The translations under genes and the position numbers were made by a program. The notes under the pieces are model-generated. The model saw only the letters and a list, made by a program, of their open reading frames with translations. It did no database searches and was not told the DNA's origin. Below are positions 34,089 to 42,193 of a stretch of 64,000 nucleotides of DNA, in pieces; positions within the stretch are counted from its first letter, which is position 1, and each line of letters starts with the position of its first letter. Origin of the DNA: an uncultured Dehalococcoidia bacterium (lineage in GTDB: Bacteria; Chloroflexota; Dehalococcoidia; Lucifugimonadales; UBA1123). The stretch spans positions 2,253,800 to 2,317,799 of the forward strand of contig OY282441.1 of the NCBI GenBank assembly GCA_958296105.1. Direction: 5' to 3'.

Positions 34089-34271
34089 TCACTCCCTGCG
34101 TCGGAAGCTCGAAACGCCCCATCCTGCTCCGAAGCCGCCTAGGGCGATTGCGACTTTGGTGATGAGGTCAGTAAGAAGCGCGTCCATCTCCCTGATAGAG
34201 AGAAAGGCGCCGAAGCCAACGGCCACTAGAATGACAAGACTGCGAAGCCAGTCAGAATCAGTCGGAGCCAT
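34089..34271 (-). CDS. Small hypothetical membrane protein
   Basis: 60 residues with two hydrophobic stretches, LRSLVILVAVGFGAFLSI and ITKVAIALGGFGAGWGVSSF, separated by an acidic turn. The length and hairpin-like layout fit a small membrane protein; there is no clear ribosome site before the ATG. No family recognised. Confidence 0.4.
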   Translation of the reverse strand: MAPTDSDWLRSLVILVAVGFGAFLSIREMDALLTDLITKVAIALGGFGAGWGVSSFRRRE

Positions 34272-34360
34272 TTTCGGTCTGGTATGCCATTCGCCGCTCT
34301 TCCGCCTGAAGAGACAGCATAGCGCTGACGTGTTCGCTGGTAATTCGATCAGCTAGGGGG

Positions 34361-34403
34361 CAACGTAAGTCCCCTCTCCCTTGAAGGGAGAGGGCTAGGG
34401 TGA
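34361..34403. repeat. Single copy of the palindromic intergenic repeat
   Basis: CAACGTAAGTCCCCTCTCCCTTGAAGGG... followed by GGGTGAGGGTGA is one unit of the family that fills 24570-25375. Confidence 0.8.
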
Positions 34404-34551
34404 GGGTGATACCGCTGCAACACCCCGCCCATTTCGTCTTTCGGGAGTTTCTCGGCTATCTCAGCAGGTGTTGGCTGATCGGGATCCACCATGTCTGTGG
34501 GCGAAACCCCGTTCAGGGGTACTAGGCTCATCCTGATCGGTCGTCGAGGCG

Positions 34552-34884
34552 TCAGGAAGCATATGGCGAACCCTCGTGAGAGAACCAACGCTCGGAAAGA
34601 TCATGGGGGAGGCTGTGGCGGTTGCTTCTTCCCCCTGCCGATTCCAGCAAGTCCATTATCGAGGAATTTATCCAGCCTTCCATTGTGGTGGAGATGTGGT
34701 GGGCAAGAGCGCTCCTGAGAAGGATGTCTGCCTCTTCATACGATATGTACCCCTCTTCGTATGATCGAACCACTGCCCTCACAGCTTTGGAGAAGCTCTC
34801 GTGAGGTGTGGGAGGCTTCTCCCGCAGTATGGACATGAGCTCTTCCCAAGAGAACGGCTTGAGCCTCTCTTGCGTCTGAACCAT
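34552..34884 (-). CDS. Hypothetical protein
   Basis: 110 residues, mostly helical and charged: VQTQERLKPFSWEELMSIL, then KAVRAVVRSYEEGYISYEEADILLRSAL, which resembles a short regulatory or antitoxin-like helical protein, but no family is recognised. The ATG at 34884 has AGGAGG five bases upstream, a good sign that it is translated. Confidence 0.55.
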   Translation of the reverse strand: MVQTQERLKPFSWEELMSILREKPPTPHESFSKAVRAVVRSYEEGYISYEEADILLRSALAHHISTTMEGWINSSIMDLLESAGGRSNRHSLPHDLSERWFSHEGSPYAS

Positions 34885-34945
34885 CTCGACCTCCTGAAAG
34901 ACGCGCTTGAGCAATACCTGAATTCTACATGCCCACCTTTCGGCT

Positions 34946-35088
34946 GTCCATTGGCGGGCGGCGGGTGGATAGCTGTATCAGTCTGGTTGGCGGTACGGAA
35001 GTCCCATCTCCCTCTCGTCCGTCCATTGGCGGGCGGCGGGTGGATGCTGCATCAGTTTGGTCGGCGGTACAGAAATCCCATCTCCCTC
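34946..35088. repeat. Direct repeat of about 68 bases (two copies)
   Basis: GTCCATTGGCGGGCGGCGGGTGGAT...CCCATCTCCCTC is present at 34946-35014 and 35021-35088 with a few differences. It ends in a degenerate form of the CTCTCCC palindrome, so it is a variant of the larger repeat family. The stretch 34885-35124 holds no supported gene. Confidence 0.8.
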
Positions 35089-35124
35089 GATGGGAGAGGA
35101 CTAGGGTGATAAGGTTTGTGATAT

Positions 35125-35178
35125 TTAACACAAATGTAACAATTGCGTAACACCCCCGTAACAAAGCTCCCCGATAAT
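35125..35178 (+). promoter_or_regulatory. Four-box GlnR-like operator and -10 upstream of glnA
   Basis: TTAAC (35125), GTAAC (35136), GTAAC (35147) and GTAAC (35158) are spaced exactly 11 bases apart. GATAAT (35173-35178) lies ten bases after the last box and there is no -35, so the last boxes sit where an activator would replace it. This is the best example of the motif in the window. Confidence 0.65.
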
Positions 35179-35258
35179 GTGAAACATAGAACAAACGAGG
35201 CGCAGGGACGAATCGAACGCATCCCGCGCCAGTACATTCAGATCAGGAGTGAGCAGAG

Positions 35259-35354
35259 ATGGGTATAGAAGCGATTCTTGGCGGAGTGGCATTCGCTGGA
35301 CTGTTTGGACTCTGGGTTGTCCTCCCCAGCAGGATTCGGAAGAACCGCGAGTAA
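35259..35354 (+). CDS. 31-residue single-helix membrane microprotein
   Basis: The peptide has a hydrophobic stretch IEAILGGVAFAGLFGLWVVL and a basic tail PSRIRKNRE, the classic layout of a small one-pass protein with the positive end inside. GGAG is seven bases before the ATG. It is the first ORF after the four-box promoter and lies 195 bases upstream of glnA, so it may be co-transcribed with it. It recalls in form the microproteins that tune transporters, but no relationship is known. Confidence 0.55.
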   Translation: MGIEAILGGVAFAGLFGLWVVLPSRIRKNRE

Positions 35355-35423
35355 GAGCCAATCGGCCATTGCGCCGCGCGGGATGGGCGAAGCTCCATCG
35401 GCGTGATAGCCAACCCAAATATT

Positions 35424-35461
35424 TGATAGAATAGTGCCTGATCGGTGTTTCGGTCAGGCAC
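35424..35461 (+). promoter_or_regulatory. Possible second glnA promoter and leader hairpin
   Basis: TGA-TAGAAT (35424-35432) is an extended -10 element. It is followed by a stem-loop GTGCCTGA/TCAGGCAC (35434-35461). Either glnA has its own start here or the hairpin separates it from the microprotein transcript. Confidence 0.35.
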
Positions 35462-35549
35462 ATTCGTTGTAACGGAGTTCTCTCCGTCCGCCAAGCCCCT
35501 AGACAGACGATCGGATCGACCCAAGAGCAAAGAACGAGGAGTGGTGCGA

Positions 35550-36977
35550 ATGACACCTGAAGAAGTCATAAAATTCATAGCGGACGAGGGCGTCGAGATG
35601 ATCGACCTCAAGTTCACCGACCTGCTCGGCACGCTTCAGCACTTTGGCGTCCCGCCGAGCGCGGTCACCGAAGGCCTCTTCGAGAGGGGCACCGGATTCG
35701 ACGGATCGAGCATTCGCGGCTTCCAGACCATCGACCAAAGCGACATGCTCATCGTCCCTGTCGCCAGCACCGCGAACATCGACCCCGTGTACAGCAGGAA
35801 GACTCTGAGCCTGATCTGTGACGTCCGCGATCCTGCGACCGGCGGCGATTACAGCCGCGACCCCAGGAACGTCGCGCAGAAGGCCGAAGCATATCTGGCA
35901 TCCACCGGCATCGGCGACGCCAGCTACTGGGGGCCTGAGGCCGAGTTCTTCATCTTCGACGCCGCCAGCTACGACCAGAACGCGCACTCGGCACACTACA
36001 GCGTGGACTCGGACGAAGGCGTCTGGAACGCGGGCAGCAGGTACATGCTGGACGGCAAGACGCTCGGCAGGGGCTACAGGACGCGCCACAAGGGGGGCTA
36101 CTCCCCCGCCCCCCCGGTGGACCATCTCAGCGACATTCGCGCCGAGATGGCCATTGATATCCAGAAGTTCGGCATGGAGGTCGAGAAGCACCACCACGAG
36201 GTCGCCACCGCCGGGCAGGGCGAGATCACCGTCGTGTACGACACGCTCACCAAGTCAGCCGACAACACCATGATATACAAGTATCTGGTCAAGAACGTGG
36301 CAGCGCGGCACGGCAAGGTCGCAACGTTCATGCCCAAGCCGCTGTTCGGAGACAACGGCACCGGGATGCACACCAACCAGAGCGTCTGGAAGGACGGAAC
36401 GAACGTCTTCTACGGAGACGGCTACGCCCACATGAGCGACACGATGAAGTTCTACATCGGCGGCCTGCTCAAGCACGCCCCCGCCCTGCTCGCGTTCGCC
36501 GCGCCCACTACCAACTCGTACCGCCGCCTGGTGCCGGGCTTCGAGGCGCCGGTGAACTTGGCTTACTCCTCGCGCAACAGAAGCGCGTGCTGCCGCATAC
36601 CGGCAGACTTCGATACGCCGTCCTCCAAGCGCATAGAGTTCCGCTGCCCCGACCCGACGGCCAACCCGTACCTCGCCTTCAGCGCGATGCTGCTTGCGGG
36701 ACTGGACGGCATCCAGAACCGGATCGACCCCGGCGACCCGATGGACGTTGATCTGTACGACCTCTCTCCTGAAGAGGCCATGAGTGTCGAGCAGGTGCCC
36801 GGCAGCTTGGAAGATGTGCTCGACGCGCTGGAGGACGATCACGAATTCCTGCTGGCGGGCGGCGTGTTCACGCCCGACCTGATCGAGACGTGGCTGGACT
36901 ACAAGCGCGTCAACGAGGTTGACGAGATGCGCCTGCGCCCCCATCCCCACGAGTTCTTCCTCTACTTCGACGCCTAG
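35550..36977 (+). CDS. glnA: Glutamine synthetase, type I-beta
   Basis: 475 residues. It makes glutamine from glutamate, ammonium and ATP. GTGFDGSSIRGF, GPEAEFFIFD (metal Glu), HHHEVATAGQGEI and NGTGMHTNQS (ATP/metal sites), RLVPGFEAPVNLAYSSRNRSA are all present. The C-terminal DLYDLSPEEA keeps the Tyr that is adenylylated in GSI-beta enzymes. The ATG at 35550 has GAGGAG eight bases upstream and gives the normal length. It is preceded by the four-box operator. Confidence 0.96.
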   Translation: MTPEEVIKFIADEGVEMIDLKFTDLLGTLQHFGVPPSAVTEGLFERGTGFDGSSIRGFQTIDQSDMLIVPVASTANIDPVYSRKTLSLICDVRDPATGGDYSRDPRNVAQKAEAYLASTGIGDASYWGPEAEFFIFDAASYDQNAHSAHYSVDSDEGVWNAGSRYMLDGKTLGRGYRTRHKGGYSPAPPVDHLSDIRAEMAIDIQKFGMEVEKHHHEVATAGQGEITVVYDTLTKSADNTMIYKYLVKNVAARHGKVATFMPKPLFGDNGTGMHTNQSVWKDGTNVFYGDGYAHMSDTMKFYIGGLLKHAPALLAFAAPTTNSYRRLVPGFEAPVNLAYSSRNRSACCRIPADFDTPSSKRIEFRCPDPTANPYLAFSAMLLAGLDGIQNRIDPGDPMDVDLYDLSPEEAMSVEQVPGSLEDVLDALEDDHEFLLAGGVFTPDLIETWLDYKRVNEVDEMRLRPHPHEFFLYFDA

Positions 36978-37009
36978 CGCTGAGGCGTCGACCGCTGGAT
37001 AGATAGTGC

Positions 37010-37036
37010 AGGGGCGGCTCGATTCGGGTCGCCCCT
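37010..37036 (+). terminator. Possible terminator after glnA
   Basis: AGGGGCGGC pairs with GTCGCCCCT in a 9-bp stem (one G-T), loop of nine bases, 33 bases after the glnA stop. The following T-run is weak. Confidence 0.45.
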
Positions 37037-37113
37037 TGCCATTGGCGTGGATACCTCGACATTCCAGCGGCTCTGGGCGCTTCACTCTGGTATCGCGGAG
37101 AGAGGAGTTTAGC

Positions 37114-37329
37114 ATGAGCGCCTGCGGATCTATGTCGTTTCTACACTATTCCCCCACCCACGTAGTCCATTCCCTGTCACAGTCGCCGTATACCTACATC
37201 TCGAGCAACGTGAGCCCCTACAGTGCTAACGCTGCCGAGTTTGGGCGATTGCTGAGACAACACCCAGAACTGGACCACACCCAGTACGGGTACAAGCCCA
37301 CGCCTCCAAGGGACTACTGGGACTATTGA
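37114..37329 (+). CDS. Small Tyr/Ser/Pro-rich protein of unknown function
   Basis: 71 residues. The first 40 are low in charge (SMSFLHYSPTHVVHSLSQSP, YTYISSNVSPYSANAA), the C terminus is EFGRLLRQHPELDHTQYGYK and ends PRDYWDY. GGAG lies six bases before the ATG, and a strong terminator follows, so it appears to be a real transcription unit. No family is known to me. Confidence 0.5.
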   Translation: MSACGSMSFLHYSPTHVVHSLSQSPYTYISSNVSPYSANAAEFGRLLRQHPELDHTQYGYKPTPPRDYWDY

Positions 37330-37354
37330 GCCTAGGGCGCAGTAGCGAAGTGAG

Positions 37355-37392
37355 AGGCGGCTCTCCATCTGTGGGGGCCGCCTTTTTCTTTT
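37355..37392 (+). terminator. Intrinsic terminator
   Basis: AGGCGGC and GCCGCCT form a 7-bp stem followed by TTTTTCTTTT. It ends the small gene at 37114-37329. Confidence 0.85.
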
Positions 37393-37424
37393 CGCGCTCG
37401 TGGCGGAGCCGCCGCGCCAGAAGA

Positions 37425-38374
37425 CTACACCTGTCTCAGGCGCGGGTCGAAGTGGTCTCTCAGCCAGTCGCCCAAGAAGTTCAGCGAGATGACCGTCAGC
37501 CCAATGCCCACGACCGGGATGACCACGACTTGCCACCCGGGGTAGAAAGAGTAGTTGATCGCGTCCGACACCATGCTGCCCCATGCTGGGTTGGGCGGCG
37601 GTATGCCTGCGCCCGATAAGCTCAGAATGGATTCGACCAGAATGATCCGTCCGGTTCCCAGAGTCGCCACCACTATCAGCGTGGTGGCGACGCCGGGCAG
37701 AAGGTGCTTCCAGATGATTCTGAGCGGGGACGCGCCAGCGCCACGTAGTCCATCTCCTTGATCTGAAGCACCTCGCCGCGCACCTGGCGCGCGTAGCCGC
37801 CCCACGTGAACAGCGAGAGGATTACCAGCAGCGCTCTGAAGCTCGCGCCGAACACGATCATCACGATCGTCATCACCACCACCAGCACCGGCAGGATGGT
37901 CAGCGCGCTGGTGATATTCACCAGCCGCATTATGATCTTGTCCACGTGGCCGCCGAAGTAGGCGGACATCGCGCCGAGCAGCGCGCCGAGCGCGACCCCA
38001 ATCGCCATCGTCAGCGCCGCGAACGTCATCGACACGCGCGCGCCGTGCATCATCCGAGTCAGGATGTCGCGCCCGCGCGGGTCCGTTCCGAGAACGTGAT
38101 CCATCGAGCCGCCCTCCTGCCAGAAGGGCGGTATGCTTGGCATCCGCAGATCGCCGCGCGCTGGGTAGTAGGGCGCGGTGATCGCCGCAAGCGCGAGTAT
38201 CGCCAGAATCAGCGCCGAAATGAGCGGCAGAAGCCGCTTGGCTACGTGGAAGATGGGCCGTAGTCTATGTTTGAGTATGTCGCCCCATTCGTCGATTACG
38301 GATTGCTTGTCGAGCAGATTTCCAACCGTTTCGGAACAACCCTCTCCAGATCGCGGATCCCCTCTACCATTCAC
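37425..38374 (-). pseudogene. Frameshifted copy of the dipeptide-type ABC permease (DppC-like)
   Basis: A tandem duplicate of the intact gene at 38389-39279, with long identical stretches in the 3' half and a different N terminus. Frames switch at 37731-37736: compared with the intact copy, 13 bases are missing between two CGCGCC repeats, which leaves one CGCGCC. The upstream part (residues to MDYVALAR) and the downstream part (ASPLRIIWKHLLPGVATTLI...) are therefore in different frames. Slippage between the short repeats explains the deletion. Function is presumably lost. Confidence 0.85.
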
Positions 38375-38388
38375 GCCGCCGCGTCAGA

Positions 38389-39279
38389 CTACACCTGTCT
38401 CAGGCGCGGGTCGAAGTGGTCTCTCAGCCAGTCTCCCAAGAAGTTCAGCGAGATGACCGTCAGCCCAATGCCCACGCCCGGGATGACCGCGATCCACCAC
38501 GCGGTGGCTATGTAGTTGCGCCCGTCCGACACCATGCTGCCCCACGCCGGGTTGGGCGGCGGTATGCCCACCCCCAAGAAGCTCAGAGTGGATTCCGCCA
38601 GAATTATCTGACCCGTTCCCAGAGTCGCCACCACTATCAGCGTGTTGGTGACGCCGGGCAGAAGGTGCTTCCAGATGATTCTGAGCGGGGACGCGCCCGC
38701 GACCCGCGCCAGCGCCACGTAGTCCATCTCCTTGATCTGAAGCACCTCGCCGCGCACCTGGCGCGCGTAGCCGCCCCACGCGAACAGCGAGAGAATTACC
38801 AGCAGCGTTCTGAAGCTCGCGCCGAACACGCTAACCACCACCAGCGCCGCCAGCAGGAAGGGCAGCGCGTTGGTGAGATCCACCAGCCGCATTATTATCT
38901 CGTCCACGTGACCGCCGAAGTAGGCGGACATCGCGCCGAGCAGCGCGCCGAGCGCGACCCCAATCGCCATCGTCAGCGCCGCGAACGTCAGCGACACGCG
39001 CGCGCCGTGCATCATCCGAGTCAGGATGTCGCGCCCCTGCTGGTCCGTTCCGAGAACGTGATCCATCGAGCCGCCCTCCTGCCAGAAGGGCGGCGTGCCT
39101 CGCAGCCGCAGATCGCCGCGCACCGGGTGGTAGGGCGCGAGTATCGGCGCGGTGATCGCCGCAAGCGCCAGTATCACCAGAATCAGCGACGGAATCACGG
39201 GCCAGCGGCGCACGCGGCCGAGCGCCTGCCACACGCCGCCCCTCTCGTTCATCAGCTCTGTCCGTCGAGAATCATCCAT
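38389..39279 (-). CDS. Peptide/nickel-type ABC transporter permease (DppC-like)
   Basis: 296 residues, six hydrophobic segments. LGTDQQGRDILTRMMHGARVSLTFAALTMAIGVALGALLGA is the DppC/OppC hallmark; the coupling loop is MDYVALARVAGASPLRIIWKHLLPGV. It acts with the DppB-like subunit encoded four bases upstream in the direction of transcription. A second, damaged copy lies just downstream. Confidence 0.9.
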   Translation of the reverse strand: MDDSRRTELMNERGGVWQALGRVRRWPVIPSLILVILALAAITAPILAPYHPVRGDLRLRGTPPFWQEGGSMDHVLGTDQQGRDILTRMMHGARVSLTFAALTMAIGVALGALLGAMSAYFGGHVDEIIMRLVDLTNALPFLLAALVVVSVFGASFRTLLVILSLFAWGGYARQVRGEVLQIKEMDYVALARVAGASPLRIIWKHLLPGVTNTLIVVATLGTGQIILAESTLSFLGVGIPPPNPAWGSMVSDGRNYIATAWWIAVIPGVGIGLTVISLNFLGDWLRDHFDPRLRQV

Positions 39280-39282
39280 AGG

Positions 39283-40206
39283 TCAGCTGTACCTGATGCG
39301 CGGGTCCACCAGCGCGTACATCACGTCTATGAGGAGCGCCGCCACTACGTAGATGACCGCAAAGACGAGAACCGAGCCAACGAGAATGGGGAAGTCGTTG
39401 TTGAACACCGCGTTCAGCGCCAGCACCCCTATGCCCGGCCACGCGAAGATGGTTTCGGTCAGCACGCTGCCTGTGGCGAAGCCGGCCATGAGCAGGCCGC
39501 CGAACGTCAGCGGCGCGATGATCGCGTTCCGCAGCGCGTGCTTCCATACGATGGTGAGCTTGTCCACGCCCTTGGCGCGCGCGAACTTTACGAACTCCGA
39601 GTCCAGCACGTCCAGCATCGCCGAGCGCGTGAGGCGCAGGAATCCAGCCGCAGCCAGCCAGCCGAGTATTACGGACGGCATGATGAAGTGGGCGAGCGTC
39701 CCGCGCCCTGACGTGGGCAGCCAGCCGAGCTGCACCGAGAAGATCAGGATGAACACTATCGCCAGCCAGAAGGCGGGCAGCGACTGGCCGAGTATGGCGA
39801 ACGTCCTGCCCATGTAGTCCCAGATCGAACCCCTGTAAACCGCCGAGACGATGCCGAGCGGTATGCCGAACACGATGGCGAAGGCGAACCCGCCCGCCGT
39901 GAGCTGAAGGGTTATTGGCACACGCTCCATCACCGCCTCGAAAGCCGGGCGACCGTTGACTATGGACTGGCCCCAGTCCCCGGTCAGCGCCTTGCCGAGC
40001 CATATCAGATACTGAAGCGGCAGGGGCTTGTCCAGCCCCATCGCCCTGCCCCACGCCTCCCAGCGCTCAGGTTCGAGGTGCGAGTACTCCGTCAGGTACA
40101 GCAGGCGAGGGTCGCCGGACATGCGCGAAAGCGCGAATACGATGACCGTGGACAGGAGTATCGTCCACATAGAGTAGAACAGCCTTCGCGCTAAGAACTG
40201 TCTCAT
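39283..40206 (-). CDS. Peptide/nickel-type ABC transporter permease (DppB-like)
   Basis: 307 residues. FLARRLFYSMWTILLSTVIVFAL opens the protein as in DppB/OppB; the coupling loop is FVKFARAKGVDKLTIVWKHALRNA. Forms the membrane pore with DppC. Only permeases and the binding protein are present here: no ATPase genes are in this cluster, so they must be supplied from elsewhere. Confidence 0.9.
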   Translation of the reverse strand: MRQFLARRLFYSMWTILLSTVIVFALSRMSGDPRLLYLTEYSHLEPERWEAWGRAMGLDKPLPLQYLIWLGKALTGDWGQSIVNGRPAFEAVMERVPITLQLTAGGFAFAIVFGIPLGIVSAVYRGSIWDYMGRTFAILGQSLPAFWLAIVFILIFSVQLGWLPTSGRGTLAHFIMPSVILGWLAAAGFLRLTRSAMLDVLDSEFVKFARAKGVDKLTIVWKHALRNAIIAPLTFGGLLMAGFATGSVLTETIFAWPGIGVLALNAVFNNDFPILVGSVLVFAVIYVVAALLIDVMYALVDPRIRYS

Positions 40207-40305
40207 GCTCGCTTACAGACCTCTCAGAGCCAACTTGCGCCAATATGCGCAGATGTTATCACACTGCGAAAGATACTTGGGCTTACTTGGGCTTACTCGC
40301 CAAAT

Positions 40306-40343
40306 GGAAAGCGCCCCCCTCTTCCAACCGAAGGGAGCGCTTT
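40306..40343. other. Stem-loop between binding-protein and permease genes
   Basis: GAAAGCGC and GCGCTTTC make an 8-bp stem with inner pairing of CCCCTCTTCC and GAAGGGA. T-run support exists on the plus strand (TTTCTTTAA), not on the minus strand. In this position such hairpins often let binding-protein mRNA outlast permease mRNA; that reading is an inference. Confidence 0.5.
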
Positions 40344-40369
40344 CTTTAATGCGGCGCGGCGGCTCGCAG

Positions 40370-42193
40370 CTACTTCAGCTGTATAGACTCGAAGTTGCGG
40401 CGGTTGCCGGGCTTGAGGTCCCAGCTCGCCACCGCGTCCGGGTCGAAGTACAGCGGATCCGGAGAGAACACCACGCCCACGCCCAGCTTGGTATCGAACA
40501 GGAACTGTCCTATTTCCATGTTCGCCGCTATGCGCGCGGCTTTGTCGCGCGGAGCGTCGTTGACCTTCTCCATGGCGTCGAACGCCTCGTTCACCTCGAT
40601 GCCCCAGTTCCAGTCGCCCTCGCTCCACGTGGAGCCTTCCGCCAGCGCGAATCGGGGCAGATCCATGGTTGCCGTCTCGTTGCCGCCCAGCCAAGCGTAC
40701 AGGTACTCCAGCTTGCGCTCGACCAGCTTCGGCCTGAACGCCTGATACGCCGTCCTGTCCAGTCTCGGCGTCAGCCCTATGTTCGCCCACATGGTGGCGA
40801 CGGACTCCCAGACCTCCTGATTGAGCGCGCCGATGTCTGGCGCAACGAATATCGGAACCTCGAACCCGTCGCCGTATCCGGCCTCGTCCAGCAGCGCCAT
40901 GGCCCTGTCCGGGTCGTAGGGGATGATCCAGCTGTCAGGATGCTCAGGCAAGACGCTGACGAAGTAAGGCACGTACTCGGGCCGCCCCACTCCGAGCATC
41001 ACCTGTTCGTTGATCAGATCGCGGTCTATGGCGATGGCAAGCGCCTCGCGCACCTTGCGAGCGCGCTCGTCGCGCCCCGCGTCGTTCGGGTCGCCGATCC
41101 ATGGATGATCGTCGTCAGGCAGGAATCCCGGCCGACTCGGAACCGCCTCGTCCCTGTCGTGGTACTTACTCTGCCAGAAGTTGCCGCCGAACGCCACGAA
41201 CTGCTGAGACCCGCCGATGTGCGCGTTGGTCGGCTCTATGCCCGATGCGGTCAGGTCTTCGAGGAAGCTGATCGGCACCGAGTCTATGATCGCCACCTCG
41301 CCCGTCTTGATCTGCGCCACCCGAGTCGACGCCTCGCCGACCTCTCTGGCGCGCAGCGTGCTGAAGGATGGCTGATCGCCCCAGTAGTCCGGGAACGCCT
41401 CGCCCACGAACTCGTTGTCCGCAGTCCAGCTGACCATCTCGAAGGGGCCTGTGCCTACCACACTCTGAAGCGCGGCGTCCTCTCCGAGGTCGTCCACTCG
41501 CTTCTTGCTCGTGATGTCCACGATCCCCAGATAGATGCGCTCCCACTCGATGGTGAACTGCTCCACCGGGAAATCCACAGTGTGCGAGTCGACCACTGTG
41601 AGCGCGTCCAGGTGGTTGTTGATGAAGCCAACGGAGCCGTGTATGGACTCCGGGTTCTCCAGCGCGGCGTGACCGTAGCTCCACTTCACGTCCTCGGCTG
41701 TGACCTCGCCCCAATCGTCATGGAACTCGATACCCTGCCGCAGCTCCACCCTGACTGACGAAAGATCATCGCTCAGCGTGTAGGACTCCATCAGCAGCGG
41801 CGTATAGCTGAGGTCGCCCTCGCGCTGTATCAGCTTCTGCATGACGCTGAGGCGCTCCGGCATCTGTTCGGGTCCGCCGCCGGTCTGCATTCCCGGAAGT
41901 CCGGTGGGCGCGCCGATCTTGACCATCGCCACCGTGAGAGTGCCAGTCTGCTCCATCATCGTGGGAGCGGGCGCGGCTGGCGCCGGAGCGGACGTTGGGG
42001 CTGCGGTCGCCACTGGCGGGAGCGCGGGCGCGGCTGGCGCCGCAGTGGGCGCCGCCGCCGGCTCGTCCGTATCTCCGCTGGCGCATGCGATAGCGGCCAG
42101 CGCCAGCAAGGTCACTGCCAGCGCAACGGACGTCCACGCGCGCGCAGACCCTGCAAGTTCGATGCTCCTGTTCTTCTTTCCTGCTAGGTTCAT
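40370..42193 (-). CDS. Peptide/nickel-type ABC transporter substrate-binding lipoprotein
   Basis: 607 residues, SBP family 5. The signal ends in LAAIAC (lipobox), followed by a long Ala/Pro/Thr linker. The core has VELRQGIEFHDDWGEVTAEDVKWSYGHA and PFEMVSWTADNEFVGEAFPDYWGD, both characteristic. The ATG at 42193 has AAGGA six bases before it; the ATG six bases earlier overlaps that site. It supplies the DppBC-like permeases encoded downstream on the same strand. Confidence 0.92.
   Translation of the reverse strand: MNLAGKKNRSIELAGSARAWTSVALAVTLLALAAIACASGDTDEPAAAPTAAPAAPALPPVATAAPTSAPAPAAPAPTMMEQTGTLTVAMVKIGAPTGLPGMQTGGGPEQMPERLSVMQKLIQREGDLSYTPLLMESYTLSDDLSSVRVELRQGIEFHDDWGEVTAEDVKWSYGHAALENPESIHGSVGFINNHLDALTVVDSHTVDFPVEQFTIEWERIYLGIVDITSKKRVDDLGEDAALQSVVGTGPFEMVSWTADNEFVGEAFPDYWGDQPSFSTLRAREVGEASTRVAQIKTGEVAIIDSVPISFLEDLTASGIEPTNAHIGGSQQFVAFGGNFWQSKYHDRDEAVPSRPGFLPDDDHPWIGDPNDAGRDERARKVREALAIAIDRDLINEQVMLGVGRPEYVPYFVSVLPEHPDSWIIPYDPDRAMALLDEAGYGDGFEVPIFVAPDIGALNQEVWESVATMWANIGLTPRLDRTAYQAFRPKLVERKLEYLYAWLGGNETATMDLPRFALAEGSTWSEGDWNWGIEVNEAFDAMEKVNDAPRDKAARIAANMEIGQFLFDTKLGVGVVFSPDPLYFDPDAVASWDLKPGNRRNFESIQLK

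Noticed and set aside
34349-34531. A short minus-strand ORF ending in HPHPSPLPSRERG
   Set aside because: Its C-terminal third is the translation of the palindromic repeat, and the ribosome site is too close to the ATG; a run-on ORF is more likely than a gene.
37425-38374. Programmed frameshift in the permease copy
   Set aside because: The exact 13-base loss between CGCGCC repeats is explained by slippage, and an intact copy lies beside it.
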